This document shows, in pieces, positions 33,701 to 44,442 of a stretch of DNA of 64,000 nt. The notes under the pieces were generated by a model. That model was given only the letters and a program-made list of their open reading frames with translations, had not been told where the DNA came from and made no database searches. Origin of the DNA: Rhynchonema sp. JSB1_4 (Eukaryota > Nematoda > Chromadorea > Monhysterida > Xyalidae); contig JASAMV010001159.1 of the NCBI GenBank assembly GCA_030248065.1, positions 1 through 64,000 of the forward strand, written 5' to 3'. Made by a program: the position numbers and the translations under genes. Each line of letters opens with the position of its first letter. Within the stretch, counting starts at the first letter, position 1.

Positions 33701-36700
33701 GGAAGAGGACATCATCGTGTCGACCACGGTAGATGAAGAAGTGTGAGTTAGAGCGTGTTTTTTAAAATTGTGATTCTCAAATTAAAAAAATTACGTTTTC
33801 CGTTGGTCCATTATTAGTTTTTCACGCCCATAAGCTCGGTCTGAGCAGCACGCAAACAAACTGAATCAGAAACACAAAGCATTGCTGCACAGCCTGCTTT
33901 ATTGTGTATTACGTAACGTAAAAAATGAATCGAGGTTGTCGTAAATTTCAGTGAACCGAAACCCGACGAAAACAAGGAACCCAAAGCAGCCGAGGAGAAG
34001 ACACAAGAACCCGCAAAGAAAGGTGATCTGCTTGATGTGTGTATGATTCTGCTGATAATATTTTACCCAACTTTGTTTCAGAGCCAAAACCGGAACGAAA
34101 GCGCAAATGGGGCTCGTCCCGTTTGGGAAAGCGCGCCGGAGCTACGACAATGGCTATTTCCACTGATTCATTGAAGGTACGGTGGGATGTGAGCCTTTTT
34201 GTGTGTAATCACAAAAAATTGTATTTGCACTTTCATTTTTTGTTTTCAGGACATCATCAAGGACGTTGTTGTGGAGGAACATCATAACGTCGAGTTGGAC
34301 TATGAAGAACATGAGGCACCTGCCAAGCGAATTGTGGTAACGGATGATCAAGTGAGAGTCTTCTTCAATTTATCCGCATATCGTCCACAGTGATTTGATT
34401 TTCTTTGCAATTACAATAGTGAAAAAAAGATGCTATGTGGGACAGGTTGGAAAATTCACGAGAATCGTGGCGCAGTGGTTTGAATTAGTTTTGAAAAGGC
34501 CATTTGATTAAAAAAGCAAAAACCTACATTTTGCTCAATTTTCAGCCGAAGGTCGAGCGACAGCGGTCACGTGATGACCAAAGGGTGGTCGTGCCTCGGT
34601 CGGAGCGCAGGGAGGAGGAGCCAAAGGAGGTCAAAGGTATGCGAGTAGGATTGCCTTATTTTTCACAGGCGACAAACTTATCTGCATTGCTCGCCAGTAT
34701 TAAAACAAACCAACAATACTAAAATGAAATTCCTATGCCAGAATCGACCGAATCAACCACAGAAGATGGTCTAATTCGAATGAAGTCTCTGTCCCCATCC
34801 CGTCACCCAGTGAATCGTGTTGTGCACGTACGTTGTCTCGTCAGACCGTTCTCGATGCCGGCACTATGGAAGTTGCTAGCCTCGTACGGCACGTTTGACA
34901 AGAAAAAGGACTTTTGGATCGATCAGATCAAGTCGAACTGTATTGTCAGGGTTGGTTGGTTGTCGTTTTGTTTTGAAAATGATTTTTTTGTATGCTGCTG
35001 TTCGATCACCAAATTGGATACCGTCTTGGAATGGAGCACTAGATTTGCCGACATTTTTCAGTACGAAAACGAAGACGAGGCCAGCAAGTGTCGTGAACGT
35101 CTACACAACGTTCGCTGGCCCGAAACAAACCCGAAGTTTCTCAGGGTCACGTTTTCCGACGAAGAAACGGTGAGTGCGAGTTCTGTGTTTGTTTCATTGT
35201 TGTGGCGCTTTATCGAACACGTAATGTTGCGAGGTATTCCGTGAATTATGCGAAGAATGGCTGGTATCAAAATCTGCGGCAAATGCGCTGCTGTGTTCGT
35301 TGTTCGAGTTTTGTTGATACTGCACTCGGTCGTGGGCAGTTTAACTCTATGGCCCAAATTCTCAAAAGCGTCATCGGCGGCGGTTGCGCAGCAGCATATT
35401 TGATATATCCAATAATCACGCAAAAAGCTAAGGTCAGCATGCTGAAAGTTGTCATCATCATGTTTCGGAGGCTGGGAGGCAGAATTGAAAATCTTGTTTA
35501 GTACTGATTTTGTCATCGCACGTTTTAGGCCGCTCTCTGATACCAGCGGAGAGTGAAATTTCGCTCGTGCTCTCTGATACCAGCGAAATTGCGCTGTGAA
35601 ATTTCTCTGCAAGACCTCTCTCTCCGCTGACGGAGTCATCATTCATCTCACTCACTTACCTATTGCAGGCTGTGAAACATTTTCTTTATCGTTTTCGTTT
35701 GTGGTTAAGCGCAACGGTAGTGATGTTACTGTTGTAAATGGTTTGTGCTTTTTTCGCTGAGCGAAATTTCGCTCCTGCTCTCTGATACCACCGAAATTCC
35801 GCAGCGAAATTTCGCTGATATCCGAGAGCTCGCGCGAAATTTCGCTCTCCGCTGATATCAAAGAGCGGCCTGAAGCAACGTTTTATATTGCGTAAGGTAA
35901 GCAAATAACGTTCAAACAATGTGTAAGAGGATTGCGCGCGGTGTGGTGTGTAAAACCAACCAATTTTGACTTCGAACAATGTGATAACAACGGTGCTAAA
36001 TCTACATACAGTGTCACAGACAAAACAGTAGGTGACAACACAGCGGGGGTGAAAATGAAAAACGGTAGTCGTCAAAAGTTGCGAAAAAATCCCGAAGCGA
36101 AAAAACCCGAAAAGCGAAAGTCGTCCCGCAAAAATCCAGAAAAATAAAACAACGTGTAAGAATGGAGAATTTTTTGTCAGAAGTTGGTATTCATCAATTC
36201 ATGTAGTTGGTGCTCAGGCTTGCAGGCTGGCGTAGGCTGCCAGCCAGGAAGGTCTGTCCATAAGAAAGAAAATCTGCAAAAGTACAACTGCCCAGGCATT
36301 CTTTCAGGCATAGGCTTAGGCTGCCAGTCAGAAAAACCTGTCCACGTGAAGGAAATATCCATAAAAATACAGTGCCTCAGGCGTTCGTTCAGGGTTGTTA
36401 GGCTTATTTTTATTTTTTTTTTTTCTTTTTTATTTCTCTTCTCGCTTTTTTCATTCAAAAAAAGAGGCTCGGGCTGCCATCCAGGAAGACATGACCAAAC
36501 GAGAATGTCAAAGTCGAGCCGCAACCGATCCACTGCCCAAATTTTGGGCTCCAGTCCCCTTTTATGCACAATAAACTTTGTATTTTCCTTTATTTAATTT
36601 TTCGGGATTTTACTTTTCGGGATTTTTCTCGGTATTTTTATTTTTAGGGATTTGTTCGGGATTTTCGACCCCACCCGTCAAAGCAGCGGTTTCTGAAAGA

Positions 36701-39700
36701 CAGCAGCCATATTTGCTGGGGCAGCAGCACGAAAGATTAAGCCTGATGGCCAAGGTAGGTGTTCCCAGTACTTTTTGTCTGGAAAACCCGACAAAAACTT
36801 TTTACCTGCCTGTTAAATGTTTTATCACCCGCTGCCAACCCCCCGCCCCCGCTCTTTTGACCGTACCCCAGATCAACACGAAAAGTTTGCGGTGTATATC
36901 GTCAACGTTTTATCTACAAGAGAAGTCTGCCTGGGACCGAGTTCTTCGGCAACGACTTTACGGATGAACCAGTTTTTCTAGCAGGGATGCTCCTTTTGGT
37001 TCGGCTATGCTTCTGTGAGCTACGAGTCATACCAGGCGTAGGGTCGGAAATATTCGAATTCAAATTGTTGCAAATCGCGAAGCCACAATGACGGTAGCAC
37101 AGTTCGACTATCACGCACAAAACGCCGGCCAACAACCCAACCATGAGCATCAACATCATTCCGAACACGTTGGTGACATTCAATGATCTGCGGTCGTCGC
37201 GATGATCGGCCGTTGCCGAACAATTGTGCACTTTCATTCGCACCGCTGTTGCATATCGAAAGCGTATTTTCTGCAGTCCTTGATCAATGAATAGTATGGC
37301 TTGATTGAATTGGCGAATAACCAATTGTGGCGTGGTGCGATTGTTGAAATATGTGACTGAACGGCGTTCGAGCAACTCTGGCAGCTGTACCCCTCGAATA
37401 TCCGGCCAGCAGCCTTTGCTCAGCATCACGTCCGTGTCGAATTCTGGCAGCAGACCGAACAAAGCGCGACTTGAAATGGATCCGCAGATTCCGTTGTTTA
37501 TTACGGTTACGCAGAACATATTGTCACAGATGATGATAGGAACACACAGCAACGTGAAAATAACAAACGTAAACAAGAGCAAGTCTGGCATCGGCCCTGT
37601 TTCACTGATGACTGGCCAAACTGGAAACAAATTTGTTTTCTCAATTGAGAGCAGCTTTTGACAGGCTATCAAGATGTAATATGCATGTGAATGCAATAAC
37701 AATCAAGAATTATGTGTTTCTGAGACCCGTGTAATCACGTGGTGATGAAACACGATCGATATGCAGAAAATGGGGCAGCCAGTAATGTAGTTGGAGTCCG
37801 GTTCGGAGTGGGATATTACCTATCAGCTAGCGTGAGCAACCAGATCCCATGATACCCCCTAAACCGCCTGCTAGCTATATAGCCCGAGCTACCCAAAATT
37901 GGCAAAAAACGTGTTTTTCAGGGGTGTTTTTGGCAAAATTTTTTCCAAAACCTTCCCAAAATTCCAACATTTGCTTGGTAGCTAGTTTGAGGGGGACTGA
38001 TCCCCCCTAGCTAGCTAGCTCGACCTATCTGACCAACTACATCACCGGGTGCACCTGTCAATAATAACGCCGCGCAGATGCGTGAAATACTTCCAGCTGG
38101 TCGGTTGACCTAGATATGGCGGTACATAAAATGTGGTTAAATAGCTGTAGATGTCTTTGTGACATTGCTGTACCTCGTCGCATTATATACCAGCTCGATC
38201 AGTACCACCAGGAATGCAAAGCTCAATCCCAAAAGCAGCAACACTGATATGCCGAATATGTTACCGAGCTTGAGATGCTTGGTCTGTCGTTCTTCAGCTG
38301 GACAGACTTTGAATCTTTTTCGCAGTCGTTCAATATATCGTTGTTTGATCGTGTGCAGAGCTTGATTTGTGTGCAGGATTGCTTTGTTGATTCGGTCAAT
38401 AGTTTTGGGTGATAAGTTGACGTTGAAGAGCAGGACATTTATTTGTGGTTCTAGCTCCGGGAATGGCACTATGCGGATCGTTGACCAACATCCATGGCTA
38501 AGCACACTTTCAGTGTGCACTTGGCTTGTAAATGATATTAGTTTTCCTTTGCTCATGTCCAGTAGGTACGGAACTTGGTCTTCGACTTCAGCGATCAGAA
38601 TGGGCGGGTTCTTCTCTAGGGCCTTTTCGAGGCGTTTTGCACTGATGCTTTTGCTGATCATGTTCAGTTCCCAGCCGCTAGTTATTAGTCGAGCTTGTTT
38701 CGAGGCAATCAGTTGCGTCAGTTCGTGAAAATTTTCAAACTGATGTACTGTAGGCTGTATAAAAATCTTTGACAAAAGTCCGGTTCTGTATAAGCCAGCA
38801 ATTAACAGAGTCAAAAAACTTCCGAGAAGTGTGACAAACGATTGCGAGCGCCAAGTCACATTGAACTGTCCAGATAATTTTGTTGCAACAATGGAATAAA
38901 GACGAATGAAGACGTTGGTCATGATGAACGTCAACCAAACCCAATTGCCATAGACTGACAGAAACGAAGCCGCCATCTGCCACCAATCTTCTTCCGCATT
39001 TGTAGTCCCACCGCCGACAACCACATCTGACCACGGGTATATTGGCACGGAGTTGCTTGTATTTGGTAACGGATAGTCGCGATTCCTATAGGTCAACGCG
39101 GTGTCGACGTCTCCGCTCTGCACGTAGGCAAAGGCCTCCTCGAAAGTGACGTTCATATAATTCACTGTCTGGTATGGCACGTCAGCTGCTCGTAGTATAA
39201 TGTGTAGGGACTCGGTGAGAAAACCAGGTGAAGCACATTCTTTTGTTACTCAGAAGTCGGTTTTGAAGCCGCATGACATTCGGTACGGCTCATTCGCGCC
39301 CGGGTAACCAATTTTTAACGGCCGCATTACAATGTTTGGCAATGTGGCAATGACAGCGGCAAATAATTTTGTGTTTCTCTGGGAACTGTCTTCATCAAAA
39401 CGAGAAATAATGCGTCATTCATCATCATTGCGCTTCGTGGTTTTAATGGTTTGCAAACAAACTTTGTTGATCTGTTGTTTTCTTTTTTTTGGAAGCAATG
39501 TGGGTGTGCAAATGGTGTACATGCAGATTGCGGTCGTCGGACATTTGGCGTTACCCATTCTAGGGTTCGGACTGGATTGCAAGTTCAGGACCGGGATTGG
39601 GATCGAGACCAACTCCATAAATTTTCGGGATCGGGATGGGAAAATGTTCGGCGATCGGGGTAAGAGAAAACTTTTTAGTCATGCAAGTACCAAAGATTTT

Positions 39701-42700
39701 GCGGCACGTTTGCCAATTTTATAACTCGAAGTCAGTTGAAAGTCCTTTGTTAACGAAACTGATGCGAAAAGAAACAGTTTTGATTCAAAGTATGCAACGT
39801 GATGAAAAACTGAACAATTTTGGGTACAAAATAACAAAAAAATGAATGGATGATGCAAGGCTTCTAATCCCGATATGTTTTTGATCGGGATTAGAGTTCC
39901 GAACCAGGATCAATATTTTTTTGAAATTTTCGGGACCTGGATCCCTCTTGAACCCTACCCATTACAAACTAAAAGAATGAACCACAGAACTAAGCAGTCT
40001 ATTGGTCTGAACTCGCAAGTGCACCGTAGTACAGTCGGAGCTCTTCATGGTAGCACTCCTCTAACGGAATGTACAAGTGACTGATACTGTGCCAAAATCT
40101 GCCATTAATGGTCCACATATGAACCATGTGCTGTATATTTCATGTCATTATAAGGACGGTAGTCTGTGTCTGTGACACACATATTTCTAATAGAACACAA
40201 CAGAACCCTGCTAAAAAACCACTCAGCAGCAACAAGAGCATGCCGAATACATTTTCCAGATTTAGCGAGTTCTCTGTCTGTTCTGGTGGACATATTTTCA
40301 ACTGCTTCCTCAATAATTCCTCATATCTGCTTTTAATGATGTCCAGTGCATCCGTCGTTTGCATGATTGCATCGTTAATTTTGTCCATGGTCTCTGATGA
40401 AAAGTTTTTGCTGAAAAACAGATAATTGAGGCGCGCGTCGATTTCCGGAAGCTCGACGGTTCGTATTTTCGGCCAGCATCCATAGCTAAGTATCGCTTCG
40501 GCTTCCAGGACTGTCCACAGACCGATGACTTGTCCGTTGCTTATGTCAGATAGGAACTGCACGAAATCAACCACTTCTGTTTTCACTATAGCCGGGTTGA
40601 GCGAAAGCGCTTCATTCAAGTTTCTTGCCTGACGATCGGTACGTATCATGTCCAAATGTATGGGGCTTGTTACAAGCTGTGCTTGTTTAGTTGAAATTAA
40701 ACGAGCAACATCATCCAAATTTTCAAACTGATACACTTGCGTGCGGATTAGAATTTTAGACAATAGGCCCGTCCGGTACAAGCCAAAAATGATCATTGTT
40801 AATAGGGTGCCAAGAAGTGTCACAAATGACGGCGACTTCCAAGCAGTGCACTTGTTATGGCTTGTCATGGCCGCCACTGCTGAGTACATTCGTACCAAGA
40901 TGATTGTGAGAATAAATGCCAACCAAACCCAGTTACCGAAGACGGAAATGAACGACGTGGCTTTTTTCCACCAATCTTGGCTGGCGTCTGCTGTGCCGAC
41001 TGCAACAAAGAAATTAGACCATGCTTGAACAGTAATTGAGTTTGTCGTGTCTCTTGGCGGCTGATCGCGACCATACCAAGTCAGTGCCATATTGACCCTT
41101 CCGTTTTGAACGTATTCGATAATTGTTGCGTACGACACGTTCATGTAGTCAATCAGTCGGAATTCCAATTTAGCCAGGCGCAATAACAAATGCATGCCTT
41201 CAGCAATGAGCCCAGGCAGGCAGTCCTCTGTAACAGTCAAGTTGGTGTCCAAGCCACAGGAATATCGGTACAGCACGTTTGGTTTTGGATAAGCGATTGT
41301 TAAAAGTGACATGGTTGAGATTAAGTTTGGCACATTTACTTCAAATAAATGCCCAGGGCTTCATTCAGTTTCAGGTTGGTGGCTCGTGCATCCGATTTAA
41401 TGGTTTTCAAACACCAGTTTTTGAACGTTGTGTTTGTTTTTCTCGCAGCTGCGATGTTCATGAGATGTTCGTGCAAATGGTTTGTGTACCCCTGGTCTGT
41501 TCAACCGTTGTCAATTTCTCACGGCAACATCTTTATTTGTTGACAAGTAGTTGCATGCAAAGCAGAGAGCTTTCACATCCCTAATTGAAGGTTGACGTTG
41601 GTGTAATCAAGACCTACGTTTCGTAACTGTGCAACCTTGACTGGGGAAACAGAAAGTTCCGTTACGAATCACATAAAAGAAACAGAGCTCTGTCAAAACA
41701 CTGAAGAATGAAATGAGCAACCCGATGATCAACAGCATTGTCATACCGAAGATATGGTCGATCCTTAGTGATCTGCTTTCATGATGTTCTTCTGGGCAGT
41801 TCTTGAACTTCCTACGAAGCTTTTCCAGGTTTCTTTGTTTGACAACCCAGAGTGCTTGATTGGTTTTCATTATAGCTTTGTTTATTCGATCGATTATTTG
41901 GTCCGAAACATTCCGATTGAATAATATGGCATTACTTCGTGCGTCCAGCTCCGGTACATGCACACGACGAACAGCATGCCAACAGCCGTAGCTGAGCAAA
42001 ATATCTGCGTCGACCGTAGTAAATAGAGCAATTATTCGTCCGGCACTTATGTCGGGCAGGTATGGAGTTCGTTCTTCAATATTTTCGGCAAATATCGGAG
42101 GATTTTCGATAAGCGTGATGCTCAGTTTTTTTGTGTCTGGACTGTGCTGTATATTCGGTATCTGTCTTGGAGCGGTCAATAACCTAGCATGGCCATGCGC
42201 TATAAGTTCAGCCACTCCATCAATGTTGTCGAAATCGACGCTATGTTCTTGAAGATATATCGTCGACAATAGCCCGGTTCGATACAATCCCACGAATAAC
42301 AGTGTCAGGAAGCTGGATAATATGGTTGCGAACGATGTTGTGCTCCACGCTGTGCCCAGTCGTGTGGAGACGAAGGTCGTAAACGAGATGTAGCTGCGAA
42401 TGAATAAGTAGATGACGATGAACGCAACCCATGCCCAATTGCCGTAGACTGACAAGAATGATGTGCTGTGATGCCAGTGGTTGTCACGATCGGCAGTAGT
42501 GCCCAGTGCGACGAACACGTCCGACCACGGCAGCACAGCATAGGAATTCACGGTATTCGGTCTGGTATGACTTTGATCAACCCACGTGACTGCTGTGTCA
42601 ACGTCCCCATCTTGAATGTTTTGGAGGATATCATTGAATGTCACGTTTGTGTAATCGAGCAATGTGTATGGTATTTTGGCCTCCCTTAGTAGCAAGCTGA

Positions 42701-44442
42701 AGCTTTCTGACAGAAATCCCGGATCAAAACAAATGTCTGGTTTCACGCGTAAATTTGAATTAAGCCCACAAGACGTTCTGTACGGTGGGTTAGGGGCTGG
42801 ATATGCCACACGCAAGTCCGGAGCCATTTTGTGGCTTTCCATTCTTTCATATGCATGCTGTTTTTCATAGCTGCTCGTGCTGTTCAACGTTTTGCTTCAA
42901 AATAATTGTGTTCAAACAGACTCAATGTTATTTGTGCACTTGGACAAATGATACAAACACAAATTTCTGTGGTTCGTTAAGGATTATATTTCTTTTGGTA
43001 TTGACATTGAGCTACGTGCTGAAGCTCTGACGCAGATCAAATACCATTAAAAACGGAGACATAAAACAGAAAATTTATGAAGAAACAATGAACAAATAAA
43101 TCGAGAAAGTGGCGTAATTTGAACACACAATATGATATCCAGGGGCTGGGTACGCAAACTGGGTGCTGATGATGCATTCATGTATGTAAAGTCGAAAAAG
43201 ATTTGAACCAATCTCATTTATTTGTTTCAGCTGACCAACCACCAAAATGAAGCAACAGAAGAAGCCGCCAAACCGTCGGCGCGAGCAGCAGCAGCGGCGG
43301 TAGCCAGTGCACATGTGTCGATTGAGGATGGCATACCGCGACGGACGATACCGGGACTGATGGACGCCGATGTCGGGCCGCCGGCCACGAATGGAGTGAG
43401 TTTCTTGGTGCCAACTTGTTTCGCTCAATATGTTTTTTTAAATTTGTGGTGATTTGGGTACCACGGTCGCTAACTGGGTATTGAACTACACCAAATCAAC
43501 AGCGTAGCCACATAGTTGACCACGCAGCTGCTGCTAGCTATTAACCGACTTGTCAGTGACGGTGGGGGTCGGGTTGCCCGCCCTCGATTTCGTGATCATT
43601 TCACGCCCCGTTTTGCAGCGACCGGGACGAAGCCGCAGCCGTTCACCAATTGAGAAACGGAGACGTCGCAGTCGAGAGGAGGTAGTGGTAGACCAGTTTG
43701 AATTACACTTTGAGCTTGAAAAAATGACATTTCATGATGACCGACCATATGGACGAAATGCACAGGAACGCGAATGGGATCGAGGCAAGCGAACACGACC
43801 CGAATCACCATCACCGCCACGACGACGACGACCGGAATCGAGGGAGAGGGAGGTGCGGGCACCAAGGGAGCACAGAGGTTGGCAAGAAAGTCACTTGACC
43901 AAACCAGATTTTGCCCGGTCACATTCTGTGAAATTGGCAATTTCTGTTAATTTCCGAGCCATTTTCCATTGATGTCCGACCAGAGGTAAAACGCAGACCA
44001 TCTGTTGACTTTGATTTTCAGAGAAACCGACGACCACAAATTTGTTGGATCACCTGTTCCGTAAGACGAAGACATTGCCGGCGCTCTATTGGCTGCCGCT
44101 CACTGACAGTCAGGTGCGGTCCGGGCGGGACCATGAAAAATTATTGTGTCATTACCTTCTGTCTTTATGGTTTTTGTTGCCGTTATCTGGCACTCCTTTT
44201 GCACGAAGGATCAGTAGAAAAAAGTTTTAATTTTACAAAAAGATTGAACGACCCCGCTTTCATTCATTCAGATCGAAGAGCGTCAAGTGCGCAAGGACGC
44301 TGACCTGAAGCAGCGTGAGGCTGACCGCGAAGAGCGCCGTCGTGAGCGGGACACGGGTGCGAGTGGTCGACGAGGTGGTCGGTCGAGGTCGCGCTCACCG
44401 CGATCGCGGTCACCGGATCGATACAGACGTGGTCGTCGATAG
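30762..44442 (+). CDS. Acn: Acinus (apoptotic chromatin condensation inducer; ASAP/PSAP splicing-complex subunit)
   Basis: Sixteen exons join with every phase agreeing and no internal stop, giving 691 residues: 30762-30899, 32169-32315, 32435-32516, 32837-32936, 33304-33424, 33618-33742, 33952-34022, 34082-34176, 34250-34351, 34546-34636, 34742-34950, 35062-35169, 43231-43395, 43619-43877, 44022-44113, 44272-44442. Exon 1 is a SAP DNA/RNA-binding domain ([20 protein letters not shown]). An acidic, low-complexity middle follows, then the conserved RKRKWGSS and STDSLK block (exon 8), an RRM across exons 11-12 ([39 protein letters not shown]), an Arg/Ser- and Glu/Arg-rich region, the RNPS1-SAP18-binding motif [20 protein letters not shown] (exon 15) and an RS-rich tail. 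In animals Acinus joins RNPS1 and SAP18 at exon junctions and acts in the nucleus. It is shorter than human Acinus-L. Intron 12 is 8,061 bp and contains minus-strand receptor genes. Confidence 0.93.
31136..31560. repeat. Degenerate foldback in Acinus intron 1
   Basis: GAAAAAAACGGTTTTTTC motifs recur many times, with outer GCCTATACTTGCG and CGCAAGTATAACC inverted. Similar AAAAACGGTTTTTTTCG motifs appear near 53680. Farther on, 31980-32140 has repeated GTCGGGTGTCGG blocks in both orientations. Probably decayed MITEs; no coding content. Confidence 0.4.
35527..35871. mobile_element. Foldback MITE in Acinus intron 12
   Basis: Ends AGGCCGCTCTCTGATACCAG and CTGATATCAAAGAGCGGCCT. The arms are filled with reiterated GCGAAATTTCGCTC motifs, each itself nearly palindromic. 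No clear target duplication. Confidence 0.7.
36040..36690. repeat. Decayed inverted/tandem repeat block
   Basis: AAATCCCGAA motifs at 36090-36140 reappear inverted as TTCGGGATTTT at 36600-36670. Between them GGCTGCCAG(C/T)CAG(G/A)AA occurs about three times near 36233, 36318 and 36472. An ORF ends in AAG|GTAGGT at 36754, but it does not fit Acinus homology. Confidence 0.45.
36914..37600 (-). pseudogene. Ionotropic-receptor-like fragment (C-terminal half only)
   Basis: From about residue 75 of a 262-residue frame, it aligns with the second ligand-binding lobe and last membrane segment of the three neighbouring receptors: [33 protein letters not shown] and [20 protein letters not shown]. The first lobe, M1 and M3 are missing. 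A MITE-like element (37780-38047) lies where the 5' part should be. The tail is longer and more basic ([12 protein letters not shown]) than in its relatives. Either a truncated pseudogene or a gene whose 5' exons I cannot see. Confidence 0.6.
37780..38047. mobile_element. hAT-like MITE between receptor copies
   Basis: Ends CAGTAATGTAGTTGG and CCAACTACATCACCG. Flanking 8-mers GGGGCAGC and GGTGCACC match at 6 of 8. Reiterated CTAGCTAGC and CAGCTAGC motifs inside. Confidence 0.55.
38137..39312 (-). pseudogene. Ionotropic-receptor-like gene with one nonsense codon
   Basis: From 39180 to 38137 the frame is open for 347 residues and contains most of the first lobe, M1 ([20 protein letters not shown]), M3 ([18 protein letters not shown]), the second lobe ([14 protein letters not shown]) and the last membrane segment ([20 protein letters not shown]). 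The same frame continues upstream with family-typical sequence ([15 protein letters not shown], then [16 protein letters not shown]) but is broken by TGA at 39252-39250, where relatives have LRV or LTV. One substitution (CGA to TGA) would explain it. Either a fresh pseudogene, a polymorphism or a sequencing error. It lies antisense in Acinus intron 12. Confidence 0.7.
39554..39962. repeat. Possible decayed foldback element
   Basis: TACCCATTCTAGGGTTCGGA at the left faces TTGAACCCTACCCA at the right, with GATCGGGAT / ATCCCGAT motifs in both arms. It sits between two receptor copies. Ends not well defined. Confidence 0.35.
40140..41333 (-). CDS. Divergent ionotropic-glutamate-receptor-like protein, copy B
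   Basis: A single open frame of 397 residues. Order: first ligand-binding lobe ([30 protein letters not shown]), M1 about residues 147-169 ([20 protein letters not shown]), a short loop, M3 about 183-210 ([20 protein letters not shown]), second lobe ([40 protein letters not shown]), and last membrane segment ([20 protein letters not shown]). This is the S1-M1-M3-S2-M4 plan of the iGluR/IR superfamily; the expected place is the plasma membrane of sensory or other excitable cells. The M1-M3 loop is too short for the usual re-entrant pore helix. The N-terminus ([18 protein letters not shown]) lacks a signal peptide, so an upstream exon is likely. Ligand unknown. Confidence 0.75.
   Translation of the reverse strand: MPNLISTMSLLTIAYPKPNVLYRYSCGLDTNLTVTEDCLPGLIAEGMHLLLRLAKLEFRLIDYMNVSYATIIEYVQNGRVNMALTWYGRDQPPRDTTNSITVQAWSNFFVAVGTADASQDWWKKATSFISVFGNWVWLAFILTIILVRMYSAVAAMTSHNKCTAWKSPSFVTLLGTLLTMIIFGLYRTGLLSKILIRTQVYQFENLDDVARLISTKQAQLVTSPIHLDMIRTDRQARNLNEALSLNPAIVKTEVVDFVQFLSDISNGQVIGLWTVLEAEAILSYGCWPKIRTVELPEIDARLNYLFFSKNFSSETMDKINDAIMQTTDALDIIKSRYEELLRKQLKICPPEQTENSLNLENVFGMLLLLLSGFLAGFCCVLLEICVSQTQTTVLIMT
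41607..42887 (-). CDS. Divergent ionotropic-glutamate-receptor-like protein, copy A
   Basis: A single open frame of 426 residues, the best preserved of the four. First lobe residues about 25-130 ([40 protein letters not shown]), M1 147-169, loop 170-184, M3 185-211 ([10 protein letters not shown], taking the place of the SYTANLAAF motif), second lobe 217-370 ([37 protein letters not shown]), M4 379-404. A short basic tail ends in TKRRS. Like copy B it has no visible signal peptide and no room for a pore loop. It lies head-to-tail with copies B, C and D, antisense in Acinus intron 12, 344 bp from Acinus exon 13. Homology is by motif order only; the exact subfamily is not determined. Confidence 0.78.
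   Translation of the reverse strand: MNSTSSYEKQHAYERMESHKMAPDLRVAYPAPNPPYRTSCGLNSNLRVKPDICFDPGFLSESFSLLLREAKIPYTLLDYTNVTFNDILQNIQDGDVDTAVTWVDQSHTRPNTVNSYAVLPWSDVFVALGTTADRDNHWHHSTSFLSVYGNWAWVAFIVIYLFIRSYISFTTFVSTRLGTAWSTTSFATILSSFLTLLFVGLYRTGLLSTIYLQEHSVDFDNIDGVAELIAHGHARLLTAPRQIPNIQHSPDTKKLSITLIENPPIFAENIEERTPYLPDISAGRIIALFTTVDADILLSYGCWHAVRRVHVPELDARSNAILFNRNVSDQIIDRINKAIMKTNQALWVVKQRNLEKLRRKFKNCPEEHHESRSLRIDHIFGMTMLLIIGLLISFFSVLTELCFFYVIRNGTFCFPSQGCTVTKRRS

Noticed and set aside
33479..33727. Minus-strand Ser/Asp-rich frame
   Set aside because: It is the antisense shadow of Acinus exon 6.
36655..36753. Possible extra Acinus exon ending AAG|GTAGGT
   Set aside because: Sequence lies in a repeat block and has no counterpart in Acinus proteins known to me.
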